Notes under the pieces: model-generated
The model's input: only the letters and a program-made list of their open reading frames with translations
The model's database searches: none
What the model was told of the DNA's origin: nothing
Shown here: piece by piece, positions 23,655 through 32,793 of the stretch
Layout: the number at the start of each line of letters is the position of its first letter
How positions within the stretch are numbered: the stretch's first letter is position 1
Source of the DNA: Candidatus Bathyarchaeota archaeon
GTDB lineage: Archaea; Thermoproteota; Bathyarchaeia; Bathyarchaeales; WUQV01
Assembly (NCBI GenBank): GCA_021158125.1
Contig: JAGGVF010000006.1
Span: 1 to 50,937, forward strand
Length of the DNA: 50,937 nt
Direction: 5' to 3'
Translations under genes and position numbers: made by a program

Positions 23655-24326
23655 TTGACTGAAGCAATAATACTTTGCGGAGGAACTGGATGGCGCCTAA
23701 AACCCCACACGTGGGTTCCTAAACCACTTTTACCCTTAAAAGAAGAATCAACCAAATATACATTGCTAGACTTGCAGATTGAATGGCTGAAGAAACATGG
23801 CTTTGAAGGAATAGTTTTAGCCACCAATCAAAAATTTGAAACGAAACATCAAGTTACGCAGGTTGTTGAAAACAAAAAGTTAGGAACAGGCGGGGCCGTA
23901 AAAAACGCTGCACAATTCATAGATGGAAACGAAGTCTACGTGATGAATGTAGATGATATAGTCTCATACAACCCCAAAGAACTTTTCAGATACTCCGACG
24001 CGGGAGCAGCAATTCTACTTGCCAAACCACGCATAGGATTCGGAGTGGTCAAAACAGAAAACAGTTATGTTATAGGATTTGAAGAAAAACCAATAGTTGA
24101 CTTCTACGTTAGTGCAGGCCACTACGTTTTCAAGAAAAAAATAATTGAAGACTACTTCCCAGAAGTTGGAGACTTAGAAAGGGAAACCCTGCCGATTCTG
24201 GCTAAAAAAAGATTATTGAGGGGAATGAAACTCAAAGGAGAATGGTACACCATAAACACCTACAAGGACTACTTGACAATAAAACAACTTATAGAAAATG
24301 GGAAAATCAAGCCGTTTACTAGCTAA
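23655..24326 (+). CDS. Sugar nucleotidyltransferase (NDP-sugar pyrophosphorylase family)
   Basis: 223 residues from TTG 23655, with AAGGTGAAGG shortly upstream and no better start. The nucleotide-binding signature is LCGGTGWRLKPHTWVPKPLLPL at the N-terminus; VMNVDDIV holds the metal-binding Asp pair, and GFEEKP is near 140. It probably joins a sugar phosphate and NTP to give an NDP-sugar for glycans or related molecules. Exact sugar and base are unknown. It ends 8 bases inside the convergent PAC2 gene. Confidence 0.87.
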   Translation: MTEAIILCGGTGWRLKPHTWVPKPLLPLKEESTKYTLLDLQIEWLKKHGFEGIVLATNQKFETKHQVTQVVENKKLGTGGAVKNAAQFIDGNEVYVMNVDDIVSYNPKELFRYSDAGAAILLAKPRIGFGVVKTENSYVIGFEEKPIVDFYVSAGHYVFKKKIIEDYFPEVGDLERETLPILAKKRLLRGMKLKGEWYTINTYKDYLTIKQLIENGKIKPFTS

Positions 24327-25089
24327 TATAACTTGTTCTTTCCCTCTCCTCCCTCTGCAACCGCTTAACATAAAGCTCACGCTTAGTCTCTATTTGACGC
24401 ATCTTCTCAAGAAGCTTTTCCGCCCTTTCAATTTCCACATCTAAGCCGGAAAGATCAATTTCTAAATTAAGGATTTTGCATAAAACTTTAAGCACGCTTT
24501 TAGCTGCCTTTGGGTCAGGCAAATATCCTCTTGTCTCTCCTAAAAGGCAGAGGGCGTCAATCCCGCTGAAACGAGCCATGCCTAAAAGTATGCCGGCGAT
24601 TCCAACTATGGGATTCCCAGATGGGCTTTTTAAGCCGTCAGCCTTTAAGGCTTCCTCAAGTAGGCTTTCACTAGTCGAGGCAACGTAAACCTTAGGGGTT
24701 TCTTCAACTTCCTTTCTGAACCCTCCAAGGGTTACAATAAGGTTTACACCCTTACTTTTCGCAAATTCAATTATTTTTGCTGCAAGTTCGTATTGTCCCT
24801 CAATTGTTTGGGCTTGGCTGTCGCCAGTAAACAACATTAAGTCTCTTCCCTTCGAGTTTTGCCAATAATAGAAGACTCCGCGGAGAAGCCTAACGTTCCC
24901 CTTTTTGTTAACAATTACATAGTAGGGGAAGTGAGGGGAATAAAGATGAGCAAAGGGTTTAGCTTTAAGTTTCTTAATAAGATATTTCGTCGCTATTCTA
25001 CCAACCATTCCAAGTCCTGGCAAACCCTCAATTAACACTGGATTTTTAAGTTCAACAGGGCCTCTTTCCTTAATTATTGTTCTTCTCAT
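24319..25089 (-). CDS. PAC2-family proteasome assembly chaperone
   Basis: 256 residues. The PAC2 pattern is NPVLIEGLPGLGMVGRIATKYLI at 17-39, followed by VTLGGFRKEVEETPKVYV and SGNPIVGIAGILLGMARFSGIDALCLLGETRGYLPDPKAA; a charged coiled coil ends the protein. Archaeal relatives (PbaA/PbaB) assist 20S proteasome or related ring assembly. A second member lies at 49594-50337. It overlaps nop10 by 20 bases at its start and closes the leftward L44e-S27e-aIF2 alpha-Nop10-PAC2 operon, a widely conserved archaeal order. Confidence 0.9.
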   Translation of the reverse strand: MRRTIIKERGPVELKNPVLIEGLPGLGMVGRIATKYLIKKLKAKPFAHLYSPHFPYYVIVNKKGNVRLLRGVFYYWQNSKGRDLMLFTGDSQAQTIEGQYELAAKIIEFAKSKGVNLIVTLGGFRKEVEETPKVYVASTSESLLEEALKADGLKSPSGNPIVGIAGILLGMARFSGIDALCLLGETRGYLPDPKAAKSVLKVLCKILNLEIDLSGLDVEIERAEKLLEKMRQIETKRELYVKRLQREERERTSYIS

Positions 25090-25255
25090 CTTCCTCCGCT
25101 TCCCTCAATAACATCCTTTTATATTTAACGTACTTGTCATCTGGAGAAAACTTTGCCGGATGAGGAATCTTAACGTTTCCTCCACAGTAGGGACATTTCT
25201 CTTTGTTCAACGTGTACTTTCCGCATTTAACACACTTTCTTAAAAGCCAACCCAT
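25070..25255 (-). CDS. nop10: Nop10, H/ACA ribonucleoprotein subunit
   Basis: 61 residues. The N-terminal zinc ribbon has CVKCGKYTLNKEKCPYCGG (two CxxC pairs), followed by the conserved PHPAKFSPDDKYVKYKR linker and helix that wrap around Cbf5. It supports rRNA and tRNA pseudouridylation in H/ACA particles. Its start shares a base with the aIF2 alpha stop and its end overlaps PAC2, so all three are co-translated. Confidence 0.95.
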   Translation of the reverse strand: MGWLLRKCVKCGKYTLNKEKCPYCGGNVKIPHPAKFSPDDKYVKYKRMLLREAEEDEKNNN

Positions 25256-26046
25256 TATTTTTCCCTTTTAAATGAGCCTTGACCGCCAAGCTTGGAAATA
25301 CTTTCTAACACTGCTTCCTTTGCCTTTTCAAGAACTTGCTCGGCCTTTCTGTAGTCTTCAGCGAGCACTTCGATGCTATAGCGAGGAGGAGCCACCACAT
25401 AAAGCCTAACTTGAGCGTTTGAGCCCTCAGAAACCTTCTTTGCGGACAGCAAGGCGTCCTTTATTACGTTCACTCCGTTCGGCTTATAACATTGGAGTTC
25501 AAAAACCCCTTTAATCTTAACCATTGGAACTCGTATTTTCTCTTTTGCAATTTCCTCTAGTGTAGCAGCTATTTCCTTTGGTACCCCAGCTTTTACTAAG
25601 GCTTCAGCGCCTTCCCTAACGGCTCTTTCTAAGCCTTCATATAATCCACCAAATTTTTCCTCAAGAATTACTCCGGCTTTTTCATAGATTTGTTCTGGGG
25701 TTAAACCAAGCTTTTCAGCGGCGCTTCTAAGTAAGCTTTCAGCCCTTCTTTCATGTTTCCACTGATACAGTTTTTCTATTCTTTCCCTCTTAGTAACCCT
25801 TCTTAAAGAAAGGTCTACATGGCCCTTCTCCGGGTTAACTCTTAAAACTTTTAAAACAACTTTCTGGCCTTCGCGGACGTGGTCACGGATGTTCCTTACC
25901 CATGAAGAAGAAATTTCTGAAATATGGAGTAATCCTTCTTTCCCATATTCATCTAGGTAGACGTAGGCACCATAATCAACTACACGTCTTACTGTAGCAA
26001 CGACTAAATCTCCTACTTCAGGCCACTCAGCCCGTTTAATAACCAT
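25255..26046 (-). CDS. eif2a: Translation initiation factor aIF2 subunit alpha
   Basis: 263 residues from ATG 26046 (MVIKRAEWPEVG), preferred since GAGGAG lies 6 bases before it; an ATG pair at 26067/26064 is in frame upstream. An S1/OB domain fills 1-85 (GDLVVATVRRVVDYGAYVYLDEYGKEGLLHISEIS), then a helical domain and a C-terminal alpha-beta domain that binds aIF2 gamma. It delivers initiator Met-tRNA. It is flanked by S27e and Nop10 in the standard archaeal operon. Confidence 0.97.
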   Translation of the reverse strand: MVIKRAEWPEVGDLVVATVRRVVDYGAYVYLDEYGKEGLLHISEISSSWVRNIRDHVREGQKVVLKVLRVNPEKGHVDLSLRRVTKRERIEKLYQWKHERRAESLLRSAAEKLGLTPEQIYEKAGVILEEKFGGLYEGLERAVREGAEALVKAGVPKEIAATLEEIAKEKIRVPMVKIKGVFELQCYKPNGVNVIKDALLSAKKVSEGSNAQVRLYVVAPPRYSIEVLAEDYRKAEQVLEKAKEAVLESISKLGGQGSFKREK

Positions 26047-26068
26047 ATTTAACTCCTCAACCATCAAA

Positions 26069-26269
26069 TTACTCTAAAACTGCCACTATTTCACCCTTGA
26101 TATCGGCCTTTCCGCCTTTCGGCTCGGCGAGTAAGGCTCCGCAAACATTGCAGTGAACACGATTAGTTGCATGGCTAAAAACTAACTGTTCATTCCCACA
26201 TTGAGGACATTTAACCCTAAGAAAACGACTTCTAGGCGTAGGTATGAGTTTTTCCCAATCGCTACTCAT
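26069..26269 (-). CDS. rps27e: 30S ribosomal protein S27e
   Basis: 66 residues. The zinc ribbon is [24 protein letters not shown] (C-x2-C, C-x2-C), the fixed S27e pattern, with a short basic N-terminus ([13 protein letters not shown]). It is a small-subunit protein. It lies 15 bases after L44e and 22 before the aIF2 alpha start. Confidence 0.97.
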   Translation of the reverse strand: MSSDWEKLIPTPRSRFLRVKCPQCGNEQLVFSHATNRVHCNVCGALLAEPKGGKADIKGEIVAVLE

Positions 26270-26284
26270 GAAATCCGCTCCGTT

Positions 26285-26560
26285 TTATTCTATAACCAAT
26301 TTTCGGAGGCGAATTCCCTCTTTATGCTGCGTGTAACCGCAAACTTTACATTTAATCTTCAAAGTCTGCTTCTTCGTTGTCTTGGCAAACTTTCGCTGCA
26401 AAGGATACTTCTGCCCACCATACCCTTTCTTTTCCCTCTTGTGATGCCTCTCTCCTTTAGCTAAGGCTCTACGTTTCCCAGCCTTATACAAAGTAACCGT
26501 GTGAACCTGATAAGCCCTGCAACGGGGACAATACGTCCTAATTTCCTTAGGAACCTTCAT
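26285..26560 (-). CDS. rpl44e: 50S ribosomal protein L44e
   Basis: 91 residues. The N-terminal half has MKVPKEIRTYCPRCRAYQVH and GERHHKREKKGYGGQKYPLQRKFAKTTKKQ, and the C-terminal half has CKVCGYTQHKEGIRLRK; the two CxxC pairs form one zinc site. L44e contacts the E-site region of the large subunit. It is first in the operon, with 62 bases to the GINS gene, where the operon promoter should lie. Confidence 0.97.
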   Translation of the reverse strand: MKVPKEIRTYCPRCRAYQVHTVTLYKAGKRRALAKGERHHKREKKGYGGQKYPLQRKFAKTTKKQTLKIKCKVCGYTQHKEGIRLRKLVIE

Positions 26561-26622
26561 GCTTAATCACTAACTTCAGCTACAAAACAACCTTAACAAA
26601 TAATATTTAACTGTTTCTAGAA

Positions 26623-27171
26623 TCACCCCATTTCAACTTCAACAGCTAAGCCCTGCCTAATCAATATTTTAGCATTTTCGACTGGTAGAGACGCAACATC
26701 CTCTCCTTGGAAGGGCCCGTAAGTTTTTAGGTCAACCCCAACTATTGCGGGAACATCTTTAAGAAAACGGACAACCATTTTGCCAGCCTCTTTTTCATCA
26801 GCAGCCTCGGAAATCCTTCCTTGAACTATATCCTTGGTTAGCTTTTGAAAATATTCAGCAGCTGGAACCGTTTTCTCACATATTTTCTCTTCTTCATAGG
26901 TTAGGTAGTTTTTGGGAATCTCCCCGCCAAGTTTCATTTTTTCCAAAATTTTTTCAAGTCTAAGCTTCAAAAGTTCTCCTATCATTTTCTTCACATTCTC
27001 AAACTCAGTTTTAATGAGCCTCCCTTTGACGGTTTTGTTATCCAGCATCCTAGTCTCTTCACGAATTCTCTTAACGTAATCAGCTACCTTCCCATAGAAG
27101 TCTTTTGGCAACTGCTGGAGAACTCGACTTTCCTTTTCACGTCTCCAAGCCTCGTAAAGTTCCTTATACAT
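26623..27171 (-). CDS. GINS complex subunit (Gins51-type)
   Basis: 182 residues. A helical A domain fills about 1-120 (MYKELYEAWRREKESRVLQQLPKDFYGKVADYVKRI). A short beta-rich B domain follows at the C-terminus (VPAIVGVDLKTYGPFQGEDVASLPVENAKILIRQGLAVEVE). A then B order is that of the Gins51 (Sld5/Psf1-like) subunit. GINS activates the MCM helicase with Cdc45/GAN. It begins one base into the stop of priS, a pairing frequent in archaea. Confidence 0.87.
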   Translation of the reverse strand: MYKELYEAWRREKESRVLQQLPKDFYGKVADYVKRIREETRMLDNKTVKGRLIKTEFENVKKMIGELLKLRLEKILEKMKLGGEIPKNYLTYEEEKICEKTVPAAEYFQKLTKDIVQGRISEAADEKEAGKMVVRFLKDVPAIVGVDLKTYGPFQGEDVASLPVENAKILIRQGLAVEVEMG

Positions 27172-28382
27172 TACTCAGCCACTTCCGCTGCTCCCTTACA
27201 TAGCAACAACATGGCCACTGCAGTTGGCAACTCAACCTTACATTTCTTAAAAGGCCCGTAAATTTCTTCTCCAACCCTCAGCTGGGGAGCTTCAGAAACA
27301 AATACTGTCACGGTTCCTTCACGAAACGCAACAGCCTCCTTCAACGGGTCAAAGCCTTCAATGTTGTTTCGGGGAACTTCAACTTTTTTAAATCCAGTTT
27401 TACCATGCAAGCTTCCATTTAACCTTATCAGTCGGTGAATATCCGTAGTTACGACTGTGTCTATTTTTGAGGCTTGAAGCTTAGCTCCATACTCAGCTAT
27501 TTTCTTCCAGCTTTTCCACCCTACACCTTTAATCATAGTTAAAGGGCTTCTTTTACCCCAATTTTTTAGGACATTATCCCTTTGGCCAACTATTGCCTCG
27601 ATAGTTTTCTTTCTCAAACCAAGCCTCTTCATATCATCAACTGAAGCCTTCAATAGAAAATCATAGATTCCTCTAGCTATTCTCCCACGCCAACCCGTAT
27701 CTTCCAAATTTAAATTCTTTGAAAGCCCGCTTAAACCGTGAAAATCAGCATCCAAACCCAACCCAATAATGTAATCCACTATTTCCTTACGGGCAACAGC
27801 GTCCAAACTCTTAACAGCCTCACTCTCAACTTGAACATGATAGCCCCTATGACCAGAAAAGAAAATGTCCACTTCCTTTAACGAAAAACCGAAATCCTCA
27901 GTCAACATGTCCACAAGCTTTATCGCCTCATTCTTAGCAGATTCCAAACAAACCTCACAAGGCCACGTCTTCTCCTCAAACTTCTCTGACCCACAACCCG
28001 GACACCTCTCCGGAGTCAAGCCATACCCAGAAAAACCACAGCTAAGACAAACCCAACGATCATGAACCTTCCTACAAGGCGTAGGAATATGATCAGCATC
28101 TATATCAAATATCAAATCTGCACCAAGCCAACCCTTCTCATCCATTTCAGCCTCAGGACGCTCATAATAAGCACAAGAATAATAAACATCAGAAGGAGCA
28201 GAACTCCTAAGAAAGGACCTAAGCTCACCCACACTCTTAAAACCTTTATGACGAACCATACCCCCTCTAAACATTATGAAGCCGAATTCGCGTTGCTTAA
28301 GGGCAGAAGGAGCTTTAACGGAACAGCTTTCACTATCATAATACTTTCGAAACATTTTCTGAATAAATAACAGGGGTTCCAT
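27171..28382 (-). CDS. priS: DNA primase small (catalytic) subunit PriS
   Basis: 403 residues from the ATG at 28382 (MEPLLFIQKMFRKYY), the usual family start; an ATG at 28412 adds ten hydrophobic residues. Catalytic acidic motif LIFDIDADH lies at about 88-96. Next comes a zinc-binding insertion with several Cys (CLSCGF, CPGCG, CEVC). HRGYHVQVE and the C-terminal DIHRLIRLNGSLHGKTGFKK carry the nucleotide-binding residues of archaeo-eukaryotic primases. It makes RNA/DNA primers with PriL (34551-35573). A minus-strand TATA (AAATTATAAAATG, about 28439-28451) lies upstream. Confidence 0.97.
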   Translation of the reverse strand: MEPLLFIQKMFRKYYDSESCSVKAPSALKQREFGFIMFRGGMVRHKGFKSVGELRSFLRSSAPSDVYYSCAYYERPEAEMDEKGWLGADLIFDIDADHIPTPCRKVHDRWVCLSCGFSGYGLTPERCPGCGSEKFEEKTWPCEVCLESAKNEAIKLVDMLTEDFGFSLKEVDIFFSGHRGYHVQVESEAVKSLDAVARKEIVDYIIGLGLDADFHGLSGLSKNLNLEDTGWRGRIARGIYDFLLKASVDDMKRLGLRKKTIEAIVGQRDNVLKNWGKRSPLTMIKGVGWKSWKKIAEYGAKLQASKIDTVVTTDIHRLIRLNGSLHGKTGFKKVEVPRNNIEGFDPLKEAVAFREGTVTVFVSEAPQLRVGEEIYGPFKKCKVELPTAVAMLLLCKGAAEVAE

Positions 28383-28638
28383 TGTTAATATTGTAACTAC
28401 TACTAGCCACATAGAATAAATTTTCTATTTCAAACGGACATTTTATAATTTCACAATCTTTCTTTCTCTTTAAAAAGTATATGAAAACACTGAAACTATT
28501 ATTGCCATCATTAACTTATTCCAATTTGAAAGGTAATTATCTTCTTAAAATGTTTTATATCAACGCATTTGAAATTAGGTCTATTTATAGGGAACTTCCG
28601 AACATTAGAGTAGGCTGAATAACACCAAGGTGATACTC

Positions 28639-29826
28639 ATGGCTTCATTAAATCGATTCGTCAAGGCTGAACTTGTATACCTTCTGACATTGATGTTAAT
28701 ACTAAATTTACTTGGTTTTTGTCCGTTTCAGGGTTTTGACGATATATTCCTAAAACGGACGGGCCTTTTACCATTTATAGATCTTCGACCAGGGTATCCT
28801 CCACTTGGAAAATTACCATATTACTTTTTTTCAGTTAGTCTCTCACAGAGCATGTATGCTTTTTTCACCTTTATCTTTAATGCATGCGCAATGTTTGTTT
28901 TTGGGATAGCAGTCTACTTATGTATTTCAAAAATAAATCCCAAAAAAGCCTTTATTTTAACGTTTACAATCCTCATGATGCCAACTGTAATTTACTTCAA
29001 TTTAATACATTCTCACGCTGATTCTCTTGCTCTTACATCTATAGCGCTTATTTTATACTTCATTCAAAACCCTGTTTTATGCGGGGTAATATGCGGTATC
29101 GGTGCACTTGTAAAATATTACCCAGCTATTCTTTTGATTCCTCTTCTAATCTATTATAAAAAAATCAAGGAAAAGATAATGCTGTTGTATTGCTTCATTT
29201 CAACTTTATTGTTACTTTCTCTGCCATTTTTACTCTCAGATCCATTAATGTACATTTCTTCTGTTGAGAGTCACTTGATGAGGGGGCCTTCTGAATCGAT
29301 TTTCTCAATCATTGATGGATATTACGGCCATACAGGTTTCTTGCATCCTACTTTCGACGCTACAATTTATGCATGGCAATTTGCTGCTCTTTACAATCCA
29401 TCACATGATGACCACTTTAGATACAAGTGGAACTTGCCCTTTCTTCCATACGTGTCCATAATGCTACAAATTTTTTCGATTGTTGTCACCAGCTGGGCAG
29501 CAAGGAAAACGGGAAACCCAAAAAAGTCAATACAGTTAATTTCATTAGGACTTTTCTCGTATTTTGCGTTTTCTACTTTTTATAATCCGCTAGTTCATTT
29601 TCCACAAGTTTTCTTTTTAGCTCTAGCTACATTAAGCTGGAGCACAAATAAACAGATACTTATTCTTGCTACTTTTGAAATTATTAACTTATTTCATTCA
29701 TTAGTGTGGTTTTCACCCTTTTTTTCAACAGTAGGCGTATTACTTCCGCTTACATTCACAGTAACGTTTCGGACGATTTTGTATGGCTTAGTTTTCTTGA
29801 ATTTCGCTAAAAGGGGAGAAGTGTAA
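28639..29826 (+). CDS. Multi-pass membrane glycosyltransferase (GT87/GT-C-like)
   Basis: 395 residues from ATG 28639, with AAGGTGA upstream; a GTG three codons earlier is possible. About ten membrane helices are seen. The first extracytoplasmic loop has acidic residues followed by DLRPGYPPLGKLPYY, similar to the loop of polyprenyl-phosphate-sugar dependent GT-C enzymes, and GALVKYYPAILLIPLL is common in GT87-type mannosyltransferases. It probably transfers a sugar from a dolichol-phosphate donor to a surface glycan. It is the first gene of the rightward glycan island; a TATA box CTATTTATAG lies near 28580. Confidence 0.65.
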   Translation: MASLNRFVKAELVYLLTLMLILNLLGFCPFQGFDDIFLKRTGLLPFIDLRPGYPPLGKLPYYFFSVSLSQSMYAFFTFIFNACAMFVFGIAVYLCISKINPKKAFILTFTILMMPTVIYFNLIHSHADSLALTSIALILYFIQNPVLCGVICGIGALVKYYPAILLIPLLIYYKKIKEKIMLLYCFISTLLLLSLPFLLSDPLMYISSVESHLMRGPSESIFSIIDGYYGHTGFLHPTFDATIYAWQFAALYNPSHDDHFRYKWNLPFLPYVSIMLQIFSIVVTSWAARKTGNPKKSIQLISLGLFSYFAFSTFYNPLVHFPQVFFLALATLSWSTNKQILILATFEIINLFHSLVWFSPFFSTVGVLLPLTFTVTFRTILYGLVFLNFAKRGEV

Positions 29827-29828
29827 AC

Positions 29829-31571
29829 ATGAGAAAAATTCACTTTTGTTTTCTGTCCATTCTTTGTTTAATAATAATACTTAGCATTTTCATTTCATAC
29901 ACCCTACTTGAGTTTATAAAATCAGATACGATGGTAATTAGCTCCCAATTTAATGTTACAGCAGGGGGCATAGCAATTTTTGAGCTTCCTGAAGTCAACG
30001 AAAATGACAGAGTCTACTTCGTCTTTAATACCTCCTCACGCATTAAAGTTGAACAAAATTCAATGTTGATTCAACTCCCATACGACATTGAATCAAGACC
30101 CTTCGAATTCGAGGACTGGATAATTTGTCAACAAAGATTATGTTTCATCGTAAATTCAAGCTCTAATTCAGCAATTCGATTTAAGTTTTTGGATCCCGAA
30201 AACCCATACTACATAAAGTTCCCAGGAGAAAAATTAAACTACACGTTATTTAATCTTAATCGGACATATGATAATTATCTGGGAATCCATATAGAAACGA
30301 TAACAACTCGTACTTACATGGCGCCAGCACTTTGGTTAATATATCCTTATCATAAAAATGCCGAACCAAATTTCCAAGTTAATGGTTCTTTAAGGCTTAT
30401 GAAGGGGGACATATCCTATATACACTTCATTTTAGTTACAGGGGACAAAAACTTTTTTGCTTACAACTTAATCTCAAATAAAACAAAAAAAATGGGTGAA
30501 ACTATTAATTTTTATGTGAATGCCCACAATAAAACCATAAACGGGCAAACCTTTTCTGAAAGATTCGAAAAACAATTATCATATTTAATGTTGGCAATAG
30601 GTTTGAATGCTACAAAATTAAACAATGAAACAATTTCTGCTGAAGTAGCCATAGGAACTATTCAAATCAAAAATGGGAATAGTATAACAAAAATAATCCC
30701 GAAAGTTTCTGATGCCTACCAAGTAAGCTATAGTCTATACATTTTCCACAAGTTCCACGCAACACCAATCTATGAAATATCAGTTTTAACTCTTATTTTC
30801 TTAGTTATTGCCGCGGGCATAATGCTTGCACGGATAACTGGCTTCAAAATTGAGTTAAGAACAATTCTAAAACCATTGGTGACTACCGAAGCGATATCAG
30901 ATCCTCGTCCAAAGACGTATTTAGCGAGATTATTTCATAAGCCACGTTATGATCAATTAGTGGAGCTGTTGCTTCAATTTGTTGGAAGAAAAATTTCAGT
31001 CTTAATAGATGTTGGATGTGGTAGAGGAGCACTTTATGAGTTCCTTAAGAAAAATGGTATTAATACGGAATTTTACATCGGATGTGACATCGATAAGGAA
31101 ACCTTAAAAGAAGCTGGTAATATTGAACGCGTTTTATGTGATGTTCAACATTTACCCTTCAAGAAAAATGCTGGAGAAGTTATCATCTGCAGCGAGGTTT
31201 TAGAGCATACAGCCAATCCCAATTTAGGTTTTAGTGAATTATTAAACGCTTCTCAACGATGGATTTTTATAACCTTCCCAGAAGAAAGACTAAAAAACGC
31301 CTTAGGATTTAGGTATTTTGAACATATCTCCGAACCGAATGCTAAGGAATTTAAAAACTTAGCAGAAAAGAAAGAATTTAGATTAATAAAGATTAACAAA
31401 AAATATTTCATATTTCCCCCAAGTGTTTTTGACAAGTTAGGGTTAAGCTATACAGCATTTTACCGTCTGCCAGTAGAATTATTCTTCCAGGGATTTTCCG
31501 AGATTTTTCGGCCTTTTGCTATGATGAAAACAGTAATACTTGTCTTCTTGAAAAATGGGAAAAAATGCTGA
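29829..31571 (+). CDS. Membrane-anchored protein: ectodomain fused to a cytosolic SAM methyltransferase
   Basis: 580 residues in four parts. A membrane helix lies at about 7-29, an extracytoplasmic beta-rich domain at 30-312 carries many sequons (NVT, NTS, NYT, NRT, NGS, NKT, NAT), and a second helix is at about 316-335 (ISVLTLIFLVIAAGIMLARIT). The cytosolic class I methyltransferase domain runs from about 365 to 570. It has motif I DVGCGRGALYEFLKKNG near 392, the acidic YIGCDIDKETLKEA, and CSEVLEHTANPNLGFSELL, as in Methyltransf_11 enzymes. The acceptor is unknown; a lipid-linked or nucleotide sugar intermediate is likely from context. It begins 2 bases after the glycosyltransferase stop. 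Confidence 0.75.
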   Translation: MRKIHFCFLSILCLIIILSIFISYTLLEFIKSDTMVISSQFNVTAGGIAIFELPEVNENDRVYFVFNTSSRIKVEQNSMLIQLPYDIESRPFEFEDWIICQQRLCFIVNSSSNSAIRFKFLDPENPYYIKFPGEKLNYTLFNLNRTYDNYLGIHIETITTRTYMAPALWLIYPYHKNAEPNFQVNGSLRLMKGDISYIHFILVTGDKNFFAYNLISNKTKKMGETINFYVNAHNKTINGQTFSERFEKQLSYLMLAIGLNATKLNNETISAEVAIGTIQIKNGNSITKIIPKVSDAYQVSYSLYIFHKFHATPIYEISVLTLIFLVIAAGIMLARITGFKIELRTILKPLVTTEAISDPRPKTYLARLFHKPRYDQLVELLLQFVGRKISVLIDVGCGRGALYEFLKKNGINTEFYIGCDIDKETLKEAGNIERVLCDVQHLPFKKNAGEVIICSEVLEHTANPNLGFSELLNASQRWIFITFPEERLKNALGFRYFEHISEPNAKEFKNLAEKKEFRLIKINKKYFIFPPSVFDKLGLSYTAFYRLPVELFFQGFSEIFRPFAMMKTVILVFLKNGKKC

Positions 31572-31726
31572 CCTTTTACACTTTATATAGTTAACCATCT
31601 AAAAAGAAACAAATTCATTGAATATACGGTCATAAATAACAACGAAATTGAAAAAGCTTATAAAGATAAGTGATTAATAACATGGAAAATTTGCTAAGAA
31701 ACAGAAATTGAATAGTGGGAAAATAA

Positions 31727-32788
31727 ATGTCCAGTTGGTGGAAAGATAAATTTGTTGTAGTTACGGGTGGAGCCGGTTTTATTGGAAGTCATACAGTTGA
31801 CAGACTTATCGAATTAGGTGCTAACGTTACAATAGTTGATAACTTGATGAAAGGAACCCTAGAAAATGTTTTTGAAGTATGGAACAAACATAATCTGAAT
31901 TTTGAGAAGAAGATAAATGATGGCAGAATCGTTGCGGGTGATCATGAATTTATTTTTTGTGACTTAGAAGAGAAGTCGATGGTTAGAAAAATTTTCCGAG
32001 AGAACGATTATGACGTTGTTATACATTTAGCGGCGGTCATCGGTGGAAGAGGGTACATAAATACCCATCCGGTTGAGTGCTGCCGAAATTTTGCGATAAA
32101 CCATAATGTATTTAATGAAGCTTGTGCAGCGGGTGTAAGACGTATTCATTATTCTAGTACCGCTTGTGTATATCCAGTTGACTTACAGGCGAAATATGAC
32201 TCAGATTATCTTTTGAAGGAAGAAGACGCATCTAAAGGTGGTTGGGCTTGTTGCGATAAAGAATATGGATGGGCAAAATTCATGGGAGAAATAGAGTTAC
32301 TGGCCTACCATAAGCAGTTTGGATTAGAATGTTCAATTTCTAGATACGTGACGGCCTACGGTCCAAGAGAGGATGATACTCATGCCATAATAGCTTTGAT
32401 CAGAAAAGCTGTTGAGCATAGAGACCCATACGTTGTATGGGGAAGCGGAGAACAAGATCGAGATTTCACATATGTCAGCGACATCGTAGAAGGTACACTT
32501 TTAGCCGCTGAAAAAATAACTGATGGAACAGTTGTAAATCTGGGTACATCAAAAAGATACAAGATTAAAGAAGTTGCCTTCAAGATATTAGAAATTGTTG
32601 GACATAAACCTAAACAAGTTATTTTCGACAAGTCTAAACCTGAGGGAGTAAAAAGCAGAGCGTTGGACATTAGTAGGGCTAAGCGACTGCTTGGATGGGA
32701 ACCTAAAGTTTCGTTAGAAGAAGGATTAAAAAGAACCGTTGAATGGTTTATGAAGGCTAGACCTAAACCTGTCGAAACTTTGGAGTAA
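31727..32788 (+). CDS. NAD-dependent sugar-nucleotide epimerase/dehydratase (extended SDR)
   Basis: 353 residues. The Rossmann motif VVTGGAGFIGSHTVDRLIELGANVTIVDN opens the protein. The SDR catalytic set is SSTACVYP (Ser/Thr) and YGWAK (Tyr and Lys) near 180-185, preceded by a long insert with Cys (KGGWACCDKEYGW). RYVTAYGPREDDTHA and DFTYVSDIVEGTLLA are typical of UDP-glucose 4-epimerase and GDP-mannose 3,5-epimerase relatives. It prepares an activated sugar for the glycosyltransferases downstream. TATA-like TTATAAAG lies near 31657. Confidence 0.9.
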   Translation: MSSWWKDKFVVVTGGAGFIGSHTVDRLIELGANVTIVDNLMKGTLENVFEVWNKHNLNFEKKINDGRIVAGDHEFIFCDLEEKSMVRKIFRENDYDVVIHLAAVIGGRGYINTHPVECCRNFAINHNVFNEACAAGVRRIHYSSTACVYPVDLQAKYDSDYLLKEEDASKGGWACCDKEYGWAKFMGEIELLAYHKQFGLECSISRYVTAYGPREDDTHAIIALIRKAVEHRDPYVVWGSGEQDRDFTYVSDIVEGTLLAAEKITDGTVVNLGTSKRYKIKEVAFKILEIVGHKPKQVIFDKSKPEGVKSRALDISRAKRLLGWEPKVSLEEGLKRTVEWFMKARPKPVETLE

Positions 32789-32793
32789 GTTAT

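Noticed and set aside
31682..31711. Nine-codon upstream ORF before the epimerase
   Set aside because: It is too short, has no ribosome site, and lies in AT-rich leader DNA where such frames are expected.
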